Positions 1 to 6,023 of a stretch of DNA of 6,101 bases are shown here, in pieces. The notes below the pieces were generated by a model. The model was given only the letters and a program-made list of their open reading frames with translations. It was not told the DNA's origin and did not search any database. Numbering within the stretch: the first letter of the stretch is position 1; each line of letters begins with the position of its first letter. Source of the stretch: Pirellulaceae bacterium (GTDB lineage Bacteria > Planctomycetota > Planctomycetia > Pirellulales > Pirellulaceae); NCBI GenBank assembly GCA_013002105.1, contig JABDKS010000696.1, positions 1 to 6,101 on the forward strand. Direction: 5' to 3'. A program made the translations under genes and the position numbers.

Positions 1-625
1 TCAGCGTGTATCGGATCGTTTCCGGGCTCCGATTCATCTGATCAGCCAGTTGCCGAGTGACTTCCGAAAGACTCGCGCCGCCTTCGACTAATTGCCGAGC
101 CCGCTCGATCATCTCGCTCTTCTCGTCCTCGCTCAATTGGCTGAAACGCTCGCCGCGGCGAATCTTCTCGCGATTGTTGGCAATGAATTTTTCGACGCTG
201 CTGTGCAGGAATCCAACACGTTTGCGTCCACCGAACATCAATCGGCGACTGACCAAACCGGTATTTCGCCAACGGCTGATTGTCTTTGTCGACACATTGA
301 ACAACTTGCTCAGCTCTTCGACCGTATGCACTTGCTCGGGGACTTCATCGACCGCCAGATCGGCCGAATCGCTCAGGTCTTCGATTAACAACCGCAAGTC
401 ATGCTTCAGATCGGCCGAAGCGATACTGTGTCGACTGGGTTGTTCAGGGCGATAGTTGGTGACACGAAAACAGATGTAATCAAACGCATAGGTTCGATCT
501 TCTTCGATCTCGCAGTATAGTTTTTCAGCCAAGACAGACTGCTCGACCTTCTTTGCCTTGGGGGCAAAGCGAGTGAGTTGGTCCCGCAGTTCCTTGATCT
601 TGATATCTCGATATTGTGTATTCAT
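1..625 (-). CDS. N-terminal part of a helix-turn-helix protein, probably a planctomycete-type sigma-70 family factor (partial)
   Basis: The minus strand is open from an ATG at 625 to the left edge: 208 codons with no stop, so the gene continues outside the window. The product begins MNTQYRDIKIKELRDQ. It has a basic, charged N-terminus (about 1-45). A first helix-turn-helix lies at about 101-128, with TVEELSKLFNVSTKTISRWR then GLVSRR, in the style of MerR or excisionase DNA-binding domains. The segment GGRKRVGFLHSSVEKFI follows. A second HTH-like stretch lies at about 184-208, with EVTRQLADQMNRSPETIRYT. From memory, this order matches the long N-terminal extension of planctomycete sigma-70 family factors. 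No core sigma region 2 or 4 is visible, so the sigma assignment is inference, while DNA binding is well supported. The ATG at 625 is preferred over an in-frame ATG at 631 because GGGAG lies 8 nt upstream of it but only 2 nt from the other. An ordinary HTH regulator is the alternative. Confidence 0.75.
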   Translation of the reverse strand, partial: MNTQYRDIKIKELRDQLTRFAPKAKKVEQSVLAEKLYCEIEEDRTYAFDYICFRVTNYRPEQPSRHSIASADLKHDLRLLIEDLSDSADLAVDEVPEQVHTVEELSKLFNVSTKTISRWRNTGLVSRRLMFGGRKRVGFLHSSVEKFIANNREKIRRGERFSQLSEDEKSEMIERARQLVEGGASLSEVTRQLADQMNRSPETIRYTL

Positions 626-896
626 CGCCATGTCTCCCAGCGCTTTGGTACCACCATGCCGATTTCATTCCCTGCGACCCCGGCGGGTCGCTCGGCTAGG
701 TACCGGTGTTGCCCGGGTAGTCGCTCCAATCCTGTGAGCAACGTCATCCTCCTAATCGCCAGAACCTCTGTTTGGGGGACAACATCGCTACTATCACGAT
801 ACCGTCTCACCAAACCCTGCTCTGACAGACAAGCAACTCCTTGCCGCTTGCCACTGTCACTCCTACGCGTCCACCGCGTTGGAAGTTCCAGAGTTT
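626..896. other. Leader region of the sigma-like gene, with a GC-rich hairpin
   Basis: This stretch lies upstream of the minus-strand sigma-like gene. It contains a perfect inverted repeat at 674-691 (GCGACCC, 4-nt loop, GGGTCGC). There are two GGTACC sites at 647-652 and 699-704. On the minus strand, a 41-codon frame starts with an ATG at 747 and ends with a TGA at 624-622 that overlaps the sigma-like ATG (ATGA). AGGAGG abuts its ATG with no spacer, which is poor for initiation. I found no convincing -35/-10 pair. It probably holds the 5' untranslated region and promoter of the sigma-like gene. Confidence 0.4.
634..638 (-). promoter_or_regulatory. Ribosome binding site deciding the sigma-like gene start
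   Basis: On the minus strand, GGGAG ends 8 nt before the ATG at 625-623, an ideal spacing, and only 2 nt before the in-frame ATG at 631-629. This favours the inner start. It stands out because the other plus-strand genes here, except coaX, have no clear Shine-Dalgarno sequence. Confidence 0.5.
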
Positions 897-1037
897 ATGA
901 CCGATTCGGGGTTCACCAAGTTCGCGGACGACGCGAGATTCTTGCTGCTAACCGTAACCGATTTCCCTGATTATCGAGAAATCGTTGACACGTTAGGACC
1001 AAGATGGCAGGCCCTGTTTCAGTCAGCGGACCAATAG
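897..1037 (+). CDS. Possible small protein (46 aa) or C-terminal gene remnant
   Basis: An ATG at 897 opens 46 codons ending at TAG 1035-1037. The peptide begins MTDSGFTKFADDARFLLL and ends RWQALFQSADQ. Its composition is protein-like: acidic, with a hydrophobic core and a mixed C-terminal helix. GGAAG lies at 881-885, 11 nt before the ATG, a weak to moderate ribosome binding site. The same frame is open upstream to a TAA at 753-755 and reads plausibly (for example ALTDKQLLAACHCHSY), but it offers no ATG or GTG there, only a TTG at 879. It could therefore be the 3' remnant of a longer gene that lost its start. I recognise no family. Chance openness in a moderately GC-rich intergenic region is the main alternative. 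Confidence 0.28.
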   Translation: MTDSGFTKFADDARFLLLTVTDFPDYREIVDTLGPRWQALFQSADQ

Positions 1038-1243
1038 TAGGAATCTCACGCCAAAACGGACGAATCGGAGTCTTTTTGACCCAGATTTTGCACCTAAGTC
1101 CTTTGATGACAATGTTTTAACCGACAAAAAAACGTCCCGGTAACCCATCCTCCCAAGTCCCAACAGTCCACGGGCTTTGTAAAAATTTCCGATAATTGCA
1201 CATTTGTGTGTCTCGCAATGAGACGGCTGTGGCACATTCTGTG

Positions 1244-1262
1244 GCGCGCCGATCGTCCGAAA
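1244..1262 (+). repeat. Left copy of an imperfect direct repeat
   Basis: GCGCGCCG, then AT, then CGTCCGAAA. The second copy, at 1721-1738, has the same two blocks separated by G instead of AT. Seventeen identical bases in two blocks about 477 bp apart is more than expected by chance in 6 kb. The left copy overlaps the 8-bp palindrome GGCGCGCC (1243-1250). The function is unknown. It could be a regulator site or a scar of rearrangement. Confidence 0.45.
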
Positions 1263-1304
1263 AAGGGCGTAGCGTTGCAACTTTGGCAGTCCAGGTGGGA
1301 TTAC

Positions 1305-1323
1305 GAAAAAGTTGTTCTTTTTC
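1305..1323. repeat. AT-rich hairpin
   Basis: GAAAAAG and CTTTTTC form a perfect 7-bp inverted repeat around the loop TTGTT. The stem is weak because it has only two G-C pairs. No U-tract follows on either strand, so a standard Rho-independent terminator is unlikely. It could be a local structural or binding element, or chance. Confidence 0.35.
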
Positions 1324-1720
1324 TTAGGCACGCGTCGCTTTGAAACGGGGCGCTCGCCAAAGGATGTTGGCGGTCGAGCCGGCATCGATGCGGTGGTTGG
1401 TCGTTTTGGGTGGTTCCCATTAGCGAATTTTGGTCGACGCCGCCGGGCAAGGCGTCAGCAGCATGGGTTGTTACGACGGCGGAATTTTGACCGCGCTGGC
1501 GTGAAGTTGACCACGCGATCCGACCCGCATGAAGCCACTGAACGCTTCGCAAACCGGCAGGTCGAACTGTCGTGGCACGACCGATTTTCGTCCGACCTTG
1601 CAGGCAAAGAGAGCTTTACCGGTCATGACGTTCCTGCGGTCAATGGGTCTGGAATGGCTGCCAGATTTGAATTGAATCGTGGTTGCATCCAGGTCGATTG
1701 AGAAGCAAGAGAGGGATCGT

Positions 1721-1738
1721 GCGCGCCGGCGTCCGAAA
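1721..1738 (+). repeat. Right copy of an imperfect direct repeat
   Basis: GCGCGCCG, then G, then CGTCCGAAA, paired with the copy at 1244-1262. It lies about 55 bp before the start chosen for the first exported-protein gene, which would suit a promoter-proximal regulatory site, but nothing else supports that role. Confidence 0.45.
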
Positions 1739-1792
1739 CATTCTCTCCGTTGCACGCCAAACCCGATTGACCTCACGCATCCTCGTTCGCCC

Positions 1793-3367
1793 ATGTCTCG
1801 CATCGCCATGCCCCGCTATCAGCACAATATCGTTCGGACGCGAGATGAGTCATTGGGATCGCGCCGACGGTTTCTCGCGGCGTTGACCGTGATGACAGCA
1901 TCGTTCTGCGTGCCGACCGTTGTCGTGGATGCAGCCGAGCAAAACGACCGAGTCGCTATCGCGGTGTCGGCCGAGCGTGATTTGATGCGCGTGCGAATGG
2001 AGATGGATGTCAAAGGCAATGTCAACGTTCCTAGCGACTCCCTGATCTCGCGCAAAAGCGAATTGACGTTGCCGATCGAGAGCACCGCGGTGCTGGACTA
2101 CGAAGAACGCTATCGACGACCGATCGACGCCGATCCGAGTTCAGAAATCACTGCGATCGAACGCTACTATCACGAGGCACACAGCACAAGAAAGCTGAAC
2201 CGCAGCGCATCGGATTTCAGACTGCGTGAATCGGTGCGTCACACGCATGTGCGTCGAGATTCGCTACCCGAAACGATTTACGCGGTGGACGATTATTTCA
2301 CGCATGAGGAATTGGGACTGCTGCGCGTGCCTGTCTCCAGTGTGGCCGTTGATCAGTTATTGCCTCGCGATACCGTCGCTGTCGGTGACAAGCATCGACC
2401 CAGTTGCGCAACGCTGGCATCTGTGTTGAACCTGACGTCTGTCGAGACCAGTACGGTGTCGATGAGAGTGATGGATATCGACGCAGCGAAAGTGAAGTTT
2501 GAATTGAGCGGAAAGGTGGTTGGCTCGGTCGAAGGCGTGCCAACGTCTTTGCATACCGTTGGAAAGCTGACGTTTGATCGCCGCATTGGCACCACTACCT
2601 GGCTTGCCATGGCCGTTCACGAAACCCGTGAAATCGGAAAGGCCGAGCCTGGATTTGATGTCGCAGCGACGATCAAGATGGTCCGTCAACCGATGCCCAA
2701 GACGGTCGCTCTGCCAGTGACTCCGGATGCGATGGCGATCGAAACAGAGATTCCCCAAGACCGTTTGTATATCGATCTGCAAAGTGACAAGGTGGCCGTT
2801 TCGGCAATCATGGATCGACGTTGGCGGATGATGGCCGACCTGAGCGGCAACGCGATGATGCGAATGATCGAAAATGATCGCAGCATCGCACAATGCAATT
2901 TGCGTCCTTTGGCTCGGCTGGAACCCGGCAAACAATGGACGCTCGAAGCATTCCAAGCCGATGTGCGTCGAACATTGGGCAAGGAGTTGGACGACTTGGT
3001 CGAGGCCGATCAACGCGTCAGTGCCTCGGGACTGCGTGTGCTACGAATCGCCGCTCACGGCAGGGTCGAAGGAGTGCCGATTCAGTGGATCATGCTGCAT
3101 TTCTCCGATGACTCGGGTCGCCGCGTGTTAGCGACCTTTACAATGAGCAGCGACAGCAGCGAAGCATTTGTGGGGGCTGATGTGCAATTGGCCGATTCAC
3201 TCCGCTTACTCCAGACCGATGACGCGGCGACATCACAAACCACCGCCAACCGCTCCGACAACGCCGAGATCGGGGGGGCAGACGCACAGGTCGCCAATGC
3301 CTCTCGAGATCGGAATTCGAGCGACTTACGAGACAACGAAGTACAATCGGCTAGTGACGTGCGTTGA
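1793..3367 (+). CDS. Exported protein of unknown function with a twin-arginine-like signal
   Basis: The product is 524 aa from the ATG at 1793. An ATG at 1808 would remove five residues. The frame also extends upstream to a GTG at 1679, but those codons give an Arg-rich stretch that would bury the signal. None of the starts has a clear Shine-Dalgarno site. Residues 23-28 read SRRRFL, close to the Tat motif S-R-R-x-F-L. A hydrophobic stretch follows (LAALTVMTASFCVPTVVV), with likely cleavage near DAA at 46-48. The mature part is mixed, probably beta-rich. One region (about 57-297) ends in WLAMAVHETREIG and PGFDV. A second (about 312-472) contains GRVEGVPIQW and then HFSDDSGRRVLATFTM. The GxVEGVP motif occurs in both, suggesting related halves. 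The last 50 or so residues are polar and look disordered. No catalytic motif is recognised. It probably forms an operon with the next gene. Confidence 0.85.
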   Translation: MSRIAMPRYQHNIVRTRDESLGSRRRFLAALTVMTASFCVPTVVVDAAEQNDRVAIAVSAERDLMRVRMEMDVKGNVNVPSDSLISRKSELTLPIESTAVLDYEERYRRPIDADPSSEITAIERYYHEAHSTRKLNRSASDFRLRESVRHTHVRRDSLPETIYAVDDYFTHEELGLLRVPVSSVAVDQLLPRDTVAVGDKHRPSCATLASVLNLTSVETSTVSMRVMDIDAAKVKFELSGKVVGSVEGVPTSLHTVGKLTFDRRIGTTTWLAMAVHETREIGKAEPGFDVAATIKMVRQPMPKTVALPVTPDAMAIETEIPQDRLYIDLQSDKVAVSAIMDRRWRMMADLSGNAMMRMIENDRSIAQCNLRPLARLEPGKQWTLEAFQADVRRTLGKELDDLVEADQRVSASGLRVLRIAAHGRVEGVPIQWIMLHFSDDSGRRVLATFTMSSDSSEAFVGADVQLADSLRLLQTDDAATSQTTANRSDNAEIGGADAQVANASRDRNSSDLRDNEVQSASDVR

Positions 3368-3430
3368 CGCAAACGCCAGAGAGACGATTAGCCCCCTATT
3401 ACAATCACCTATTTCAGCGGAACGCTTGTC

Positions 3431-4441
3431 ATGCGACTCTCTTTTCCCTCGTTGCTTGCCGTCATTGGTATTGCTTGGCTGGCCTTGCCGGTGCAAATCG
3501 CCGATGCCCAAGAGCCGGCCAAAAAAGATCCCATCACGTTGGAGCAAACGCAGTTTGCACCTGGCGTCGTGACCGTGATCCCACCGGCACCCGATCCGGC
3601 CGAAACATTCAACGGTCCAATCACGTTGAAGACGTTTTTGGATGCTCATCCGGAACTGGAATGGGGGGCTCCGAATTTTCCCGACAACGCACCGCATTTC
3701 GATCCACGCACGCGGACGATCGTCGAAATGGCCAAGCAGGTCATCTTGCGACGCGAAATCTATTGCCTTGAATTTTCCTTCAAGCCGCTGCGGCAAATTT
3801 ACGTGGACGTTCCGCGGGCCGATGGACGAATTCAACGCAAGTTGGTTTGGTACATGGTTTATCGTGTTCGATACCGCGGCGGGGATTTGCGACCGGCACC
3901 CGACACGGTCGGTGGCGCGCGAATCTACAAGCGGATCGAAGCGATCAGTTACGAGTCGCGACGTTTCTTTCCGTTGATGTACTTGATCAACAATGCAACC
4001 GGTCAAAAATACTTGGACCGAATTTTGCCCTCGACAAAACAAAAGATCGCTAATCGTGAACAGATCACCGCTCCGCTGCACAACAGTGTGGAAATCTCTC
4101 GGGTCAAGATTCCCCGCAGTAGCGACCCGGACGCTCCCGGCGTTTGGGGTGTCGTGACGTGGGAAGACATCGATCCAGGACTCGACTTTCTGTCGGTTAA
4201 CGTGCTCGGACTGACCAATGCATTCGAGCAGGATGGTGAAGGCGACTCAGCACCGTATCGTCGTAAAGCACTCCAGTTGAACTTTTATCGCCCTGGCGAT
4301 GCGATGAATCAAACGGAGGACTTAATTCGATTCGGAGTGCCCGCTTTCGATGATGAAACCGAACAAGCCTATATTCTCGATCGCTACAATCTCCCGGAAC
4401 GACTCGACTATCAGTGGACCTTCCTACCGATTCGCGATTAG
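3431..4441 (+). CDS. Secreted protein of unknown function
   Basis: The 336-aa product has a clear Sec signal peptide: MRLSFPSLLAVIGIAWLALP, then a likely signal peptidase I site after ADA (residues 24-26), leaving Q27 at the mature N-terminus. A Pro-rich linker (about 43-60) leads into a soluble domain with aromatic and basic strands. Notable segments are FKPLRQIYVDVP (117-128) followed by KLVWYMVYRVRYRGG (137-151), then WGVVTWEDIDPGLDFLSVNV (239-258) and YQWTFLPIRD at the C-terminus. No lipobox, catalytic motif or further membrane segment is seen. From memory it resembles uncharacterised planctomycete secreted proteins, and I cannot assign a function. It starts 63 nt after the previous gene with no terminator between them, so co-transcription is likely. 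Its start has only a weak upstream GGA. A strong terminator follows about 50 nt after its stop. Confidence 0.9.
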   Translation: MRLSFPSLLAVIGIAWLALPVQIADAQEPAKKDPITLEQTQFAPGVVTVIPPAPDPAETFNGPITLKTFLDAHPELEWGAPNFPDNAPHFDPRTRTIVEMAKQVILRREIYCLEFSFKPLRQIYVDVPRADGRIQRKLVWYMVYRVRYRGGDLRPAPDTVGGARIYKRIEAISYESRRFFPLMYLINNATGQKYLDRILPSTKQKIANREQITAPLHNSVEISRVKIPRSSDPDAPGVWGVVTWEDIDPGLDFLSVNVLGLTNAFEQDGEGDSAPYRRKALQLNFYRPGDAMNQTEDLIRFGVPAFDDETEQAYILDRYNLPERLDYQWTFLPIRD

Positions 4442-4489
4442 GTTACGATCCTCGCTGAACGGAATCAAAACGCTATATTCATGATGAAC

Positions 4490-4528
4490 GACGGCTGGCC
4501 CAGTCATTGGGTCAGCCGTTCTTTGTTT
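4490..4528 (+). terminator. Rho-independent terminator after the exported-protein pair
   Basis: The left arm at 4490-4502 (GACGGCTGGCCCA) pairs with the right arm at 4508-4520 (TGGGTCAGCCGTT) around the loop GTCAT. This gives 13 pairs, including two G-U. The T-rich run TTCTTTGTTT follows immediately at 4519-4528. The position, about 50 nt after the upstream stop and well before obg, separates the two transcription units. Confidence 0.8.
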
Positions 4529-4844
4529 CGGGACGATTCTGATTGGTGACGATTATTTGTGCTGCCGCAAGGGCCGTTTTTGTCGTGCATCGATAGGGCG
4601 TTTACATTAAGAAGACCAGTGGTGGTGTCCGCAACGGGAACTCGATCCGCAGGTGGCTTGCTCCGCCCGCGTGAATGTCGAGGTGACCGGGGCGCCTTGA
4701 TCAAAACATTCTCCGGAACCATCCGCCCGGTCGCGGTGTCCATCTCCGTAGCGTATTCACGTTAGGAAGGTGTCACCACGGGCCGAGCCACGATTGGTTC
4801 GTTATATTCCCATTGAATTTTGTCTCCCAACCCAATCCGGCTTG
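4529..4844 (+). other. Upstream region of obg, no gene seen
   Basis: This stretch of about 316 bases separates the terminator from the obg start. I see no tRNA, riboswitch or convincing ORF. It has one weak promoter-like pair at 4580-4608. A TATATT at 4803-4808 could act as a -10 close to the obg start, but no -35 lies 16-18 nt upstream. The frame of obg extends upstream to a GTG at 4770, but that GTG overlaps the only nearby purine-rich tract (AGGAAGG, 4764-4770), so it is a poor start. Confidence 0.4.
4580..4608 (+). promoter_or_regulatory. Weak candidate promoter for obg-coaX
   Basis: TTGTCG at 4580-4585 and TACATT at 4603-4608 are separated by 17 nt. Each matches 4 of 6 bases of the standard sigma-70 boxes. 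If used, transcription would begin near 4615, giving a leader of about 230 nt before obg. Matches this weak occur by chance. Confidence 0.25.
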
Positions 4845-6023
4845 ATGTTTGTTGACCGTGTTCAAATCGAATTACTGGCCGGAAAAGGGGGCGACGGCTG
4901 CTCGAGCATGCGGCGCGAGAAGTTTGTGCCACGCGGTGGGCCTGACGGTGGCGATGGGGGCAAAGGCGCGAGCATCATTTTAGAAGCCAAGCTGGGGGTC
5001 AATTCGCTAGCGGCCTACGCGCATCATAAGTTTCACCGCGCCCCCAAGGGTCAGCCGGGTCAAGGCTCCATGCGTCATGGTCGCAACGGAAAAGACCAGC
5101 GATTGTATGTCCCGCCGGGCACCACGGTGATTGACGCGGAGCAAGGCTTTGTGATCAAAGATTTGAAACAACCGGGCGATCAATTTGTCGTCGCCCGCGG
5201 AGGCAAAGGAGGCCGCGGTAATGCAAGCTTCAAAAGTGCAACCAACCGCGCACCACGCGAGACCACCGAGGGCGAATTAGGCGAGACGCGGCGCGTGATT
5301 TTGGAGTTAAAGTCGATCGCCGACGTCGGTCTGATCGGCAAACCCAATGCCGGTAAAAGTACGCTGCTGAGCCGGATCAGTAGTGCGCGACCCGAGATCG
5401 CAGACTATCCCTTCACTACCAAGCACCCCAACTTGGGAATCGTCGACGTGGATGAGGGGCGTTCATTCGTGTTGGCCGATATCCCCGGCCTGATCGAAGG
5501 TGCCAGCGAAGGGGTCGGGCTGGGACATGAGTTTTTGCGGCACATCGAACGCGCCGGCCTGTTGGTCCATTTGGTCGAACCGGCACCAGTCGATGAAACG
5601 GATCCGATCGAAAACTACAAGAGCATTCGCGCTGAATTAGCCGAGTATGACAGTGCACTGGCCGATCGCGACGAAATCGTTGTGGTCACCAAATGTGAAA
5701 TGCCCGGGGCCGATCAGGTGTGTGAGGCTCTGGCGGAAGCCTCGCAACGCGAAGTCTTTTCGATTAGTGCGATCAGCGGCCAGGGGTTAAGCGAGCTGAC
5801 GCAGGAGATGATGCGACGCGTGCAATTGCGCCGCGAGAAAATGATTCAAAGTGGTGAAGACATTCCGATTTTGCGTACCGTGGACGTCGAAGAGAGCGGA
5901 TTGCCTCGCAAACAATTGCCTCCCCATCTGGCTGGACCCACGTCAACGCTTTCGAACGACGCACAGGCAAAAGACTACAAGGACGATTCAGATTCGCCGA
6001 CAGCGCCCGAGGGGACGCCGTGA
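4845..6023 (+). CDS. obg: Obg family GTPase, ribosome assembly and stress control
   Basis: The product is 392 aa from the ATG at 4845 ([18 protein letters not shown]), the usual Obg N-terminus. A GTG at 4770 would add 25 unrelated residues. Residues 1-157 form the glycine-rich Obg fold ([21 protein letters not shown]). The G domain follows, with G1 GKPNAGKST at 165-173, G2 YPFTT at 188-192, G3 [20 protein letters not shown] at 212-231, G4 TKCE at 282-285 and G5 SAIS at 308-311. The G4 motif departs from the standard NKxD. The C-terminal 60 or so residues are charged and variable, ending in an acidic tail. Obg proteins bind the 50S subunit late in assembly, sense GTP/GDP and ppGpp, and are usually essential. 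The rplU-rpmA genes that often precede obg are absent here. The next gene overlaps its stop codon, suggesting translational coupling. Confidence 0.97.
   Translation: MFVDRVQIELLAGKGGDGCSSMRREKFVPRGGPDGGDGGKGASIILEAKLGVNSLAAYAHHKFHRAPKGQPGQGSMRHGRNGKDQRLYVPPGTTVIDAEQGFVIKDLKQPGDQFVVARGGKGGRGNASFKSATNRAPRETTEGELGETRRVILELKSIADVGLIGKPNAGKSTLLSRISSARPEIADYPFTTKHPNLGIVDVDEGRSFVLADIPGLIEGASEGVGLGHEFLRHIERAGLLVHLVEPAPVDETDPIENYKSIRAELAEYDSALADRDEIVVVTKCEMPGADQVCEALAEASQREVFSISAISGQGLSELTQEMMRRVQLRREKMIQSGEDIPILRTVDVEESGLPRKQLPPHLAGPTSTLSNDAQAKDYKDDSDSPTAPEGTP
6009..6014 (+). promoter_or_regulatory. Ribosome binding site of coaX, inside the end of obg
   Basis: GAGGGG lies 5 nt upstream of the GTG at 6020 and within the last codons of obg. 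It supports the GTG start and translation of coaX by ribosomes finishing obg. Confidence 0.6.

Larger units (their letters stand above)
1038..1792. other. Long region with no recognisable gene
   Basis: About 750 bases lie between the small ORF and the first exported-protein gene. The plus-strand frame is open at about 1273-1701, with a TTG at 1312 as its first usable start. Its Arg-rich product (RRRRARRQQ and similar) resembles antisense or non-coding translation and matches nothing I know. Minus-strand frames at 1023-1385, 1301-1552 and 1471-1809 are no more convincing. Structures seen are a small hairpin at 1210-1224 (GTCTC, 5-nt loop, GAGAC), an AT-rich hairpin at 1305-1323, and an imperfect direct repeat at 1244 and 1721. 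The promoter and 5' leader of the downstream gene should lie at the right end, but I see no strong -35/-10 pair. A decayed gene is possible. Confidence 0.45.

Noticed and set aside
1305..1323. AT-rich hairpin as a terminator
   Set aside because: The stem has only two G-C pairs, no U-tract follows on either strand, and no supported gene ends just before it.
1023..1385. 120-codon open frame on the minus strand
   Set aside because: Its basic, low-order sequence has no recognisable domain, the segment carries hairpins and a repeat, and no ribosome binding site is evident.
1679..1792. Upstream GTG start extending the first exported protein by 38 residues
   Set aside because: The added residues are Arg-rich and would place the signal peptide deep inside the protein. 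No ribosome binding site precedes the GTG.
1471..1809. Minus-strand open frame considered as a transposase remnant
   Set aside because: No DDE or other transposase motif could be identified. No terminal inverted repeats or target duplications flank it apart from the short direct repeat reported separately.
2357..3013. 218-codon minus-strand frame inside the first exported-protein gene
   Set aside because: It is His- and Arg-rich, as expected for the antisense of a GAT/GTC/CGA-rich gene, and lies wholly within a well-supported plus-strand gene.
3326..4081. 251-codon minus-strand frame over the two exported-protein genes
   Set aside because: It is the antisense shadow of the secreted-protein gene, which has a clear signal peptide and coherent sequence on the plus strand.
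4610..4700. Possible tRNA-like segment (GAACTCGATCC resembling a T-arm)
   Set aside because: No matching acceptor, D or anticodon stem could be paired around it.
4770..4844. Upstream GTG start for Obg
   Set aside because: The family begins at [18 protein letters not shown]. The extra 25 residues match nothing in the family, and the purine-rich tract overlaps the GTG itself.
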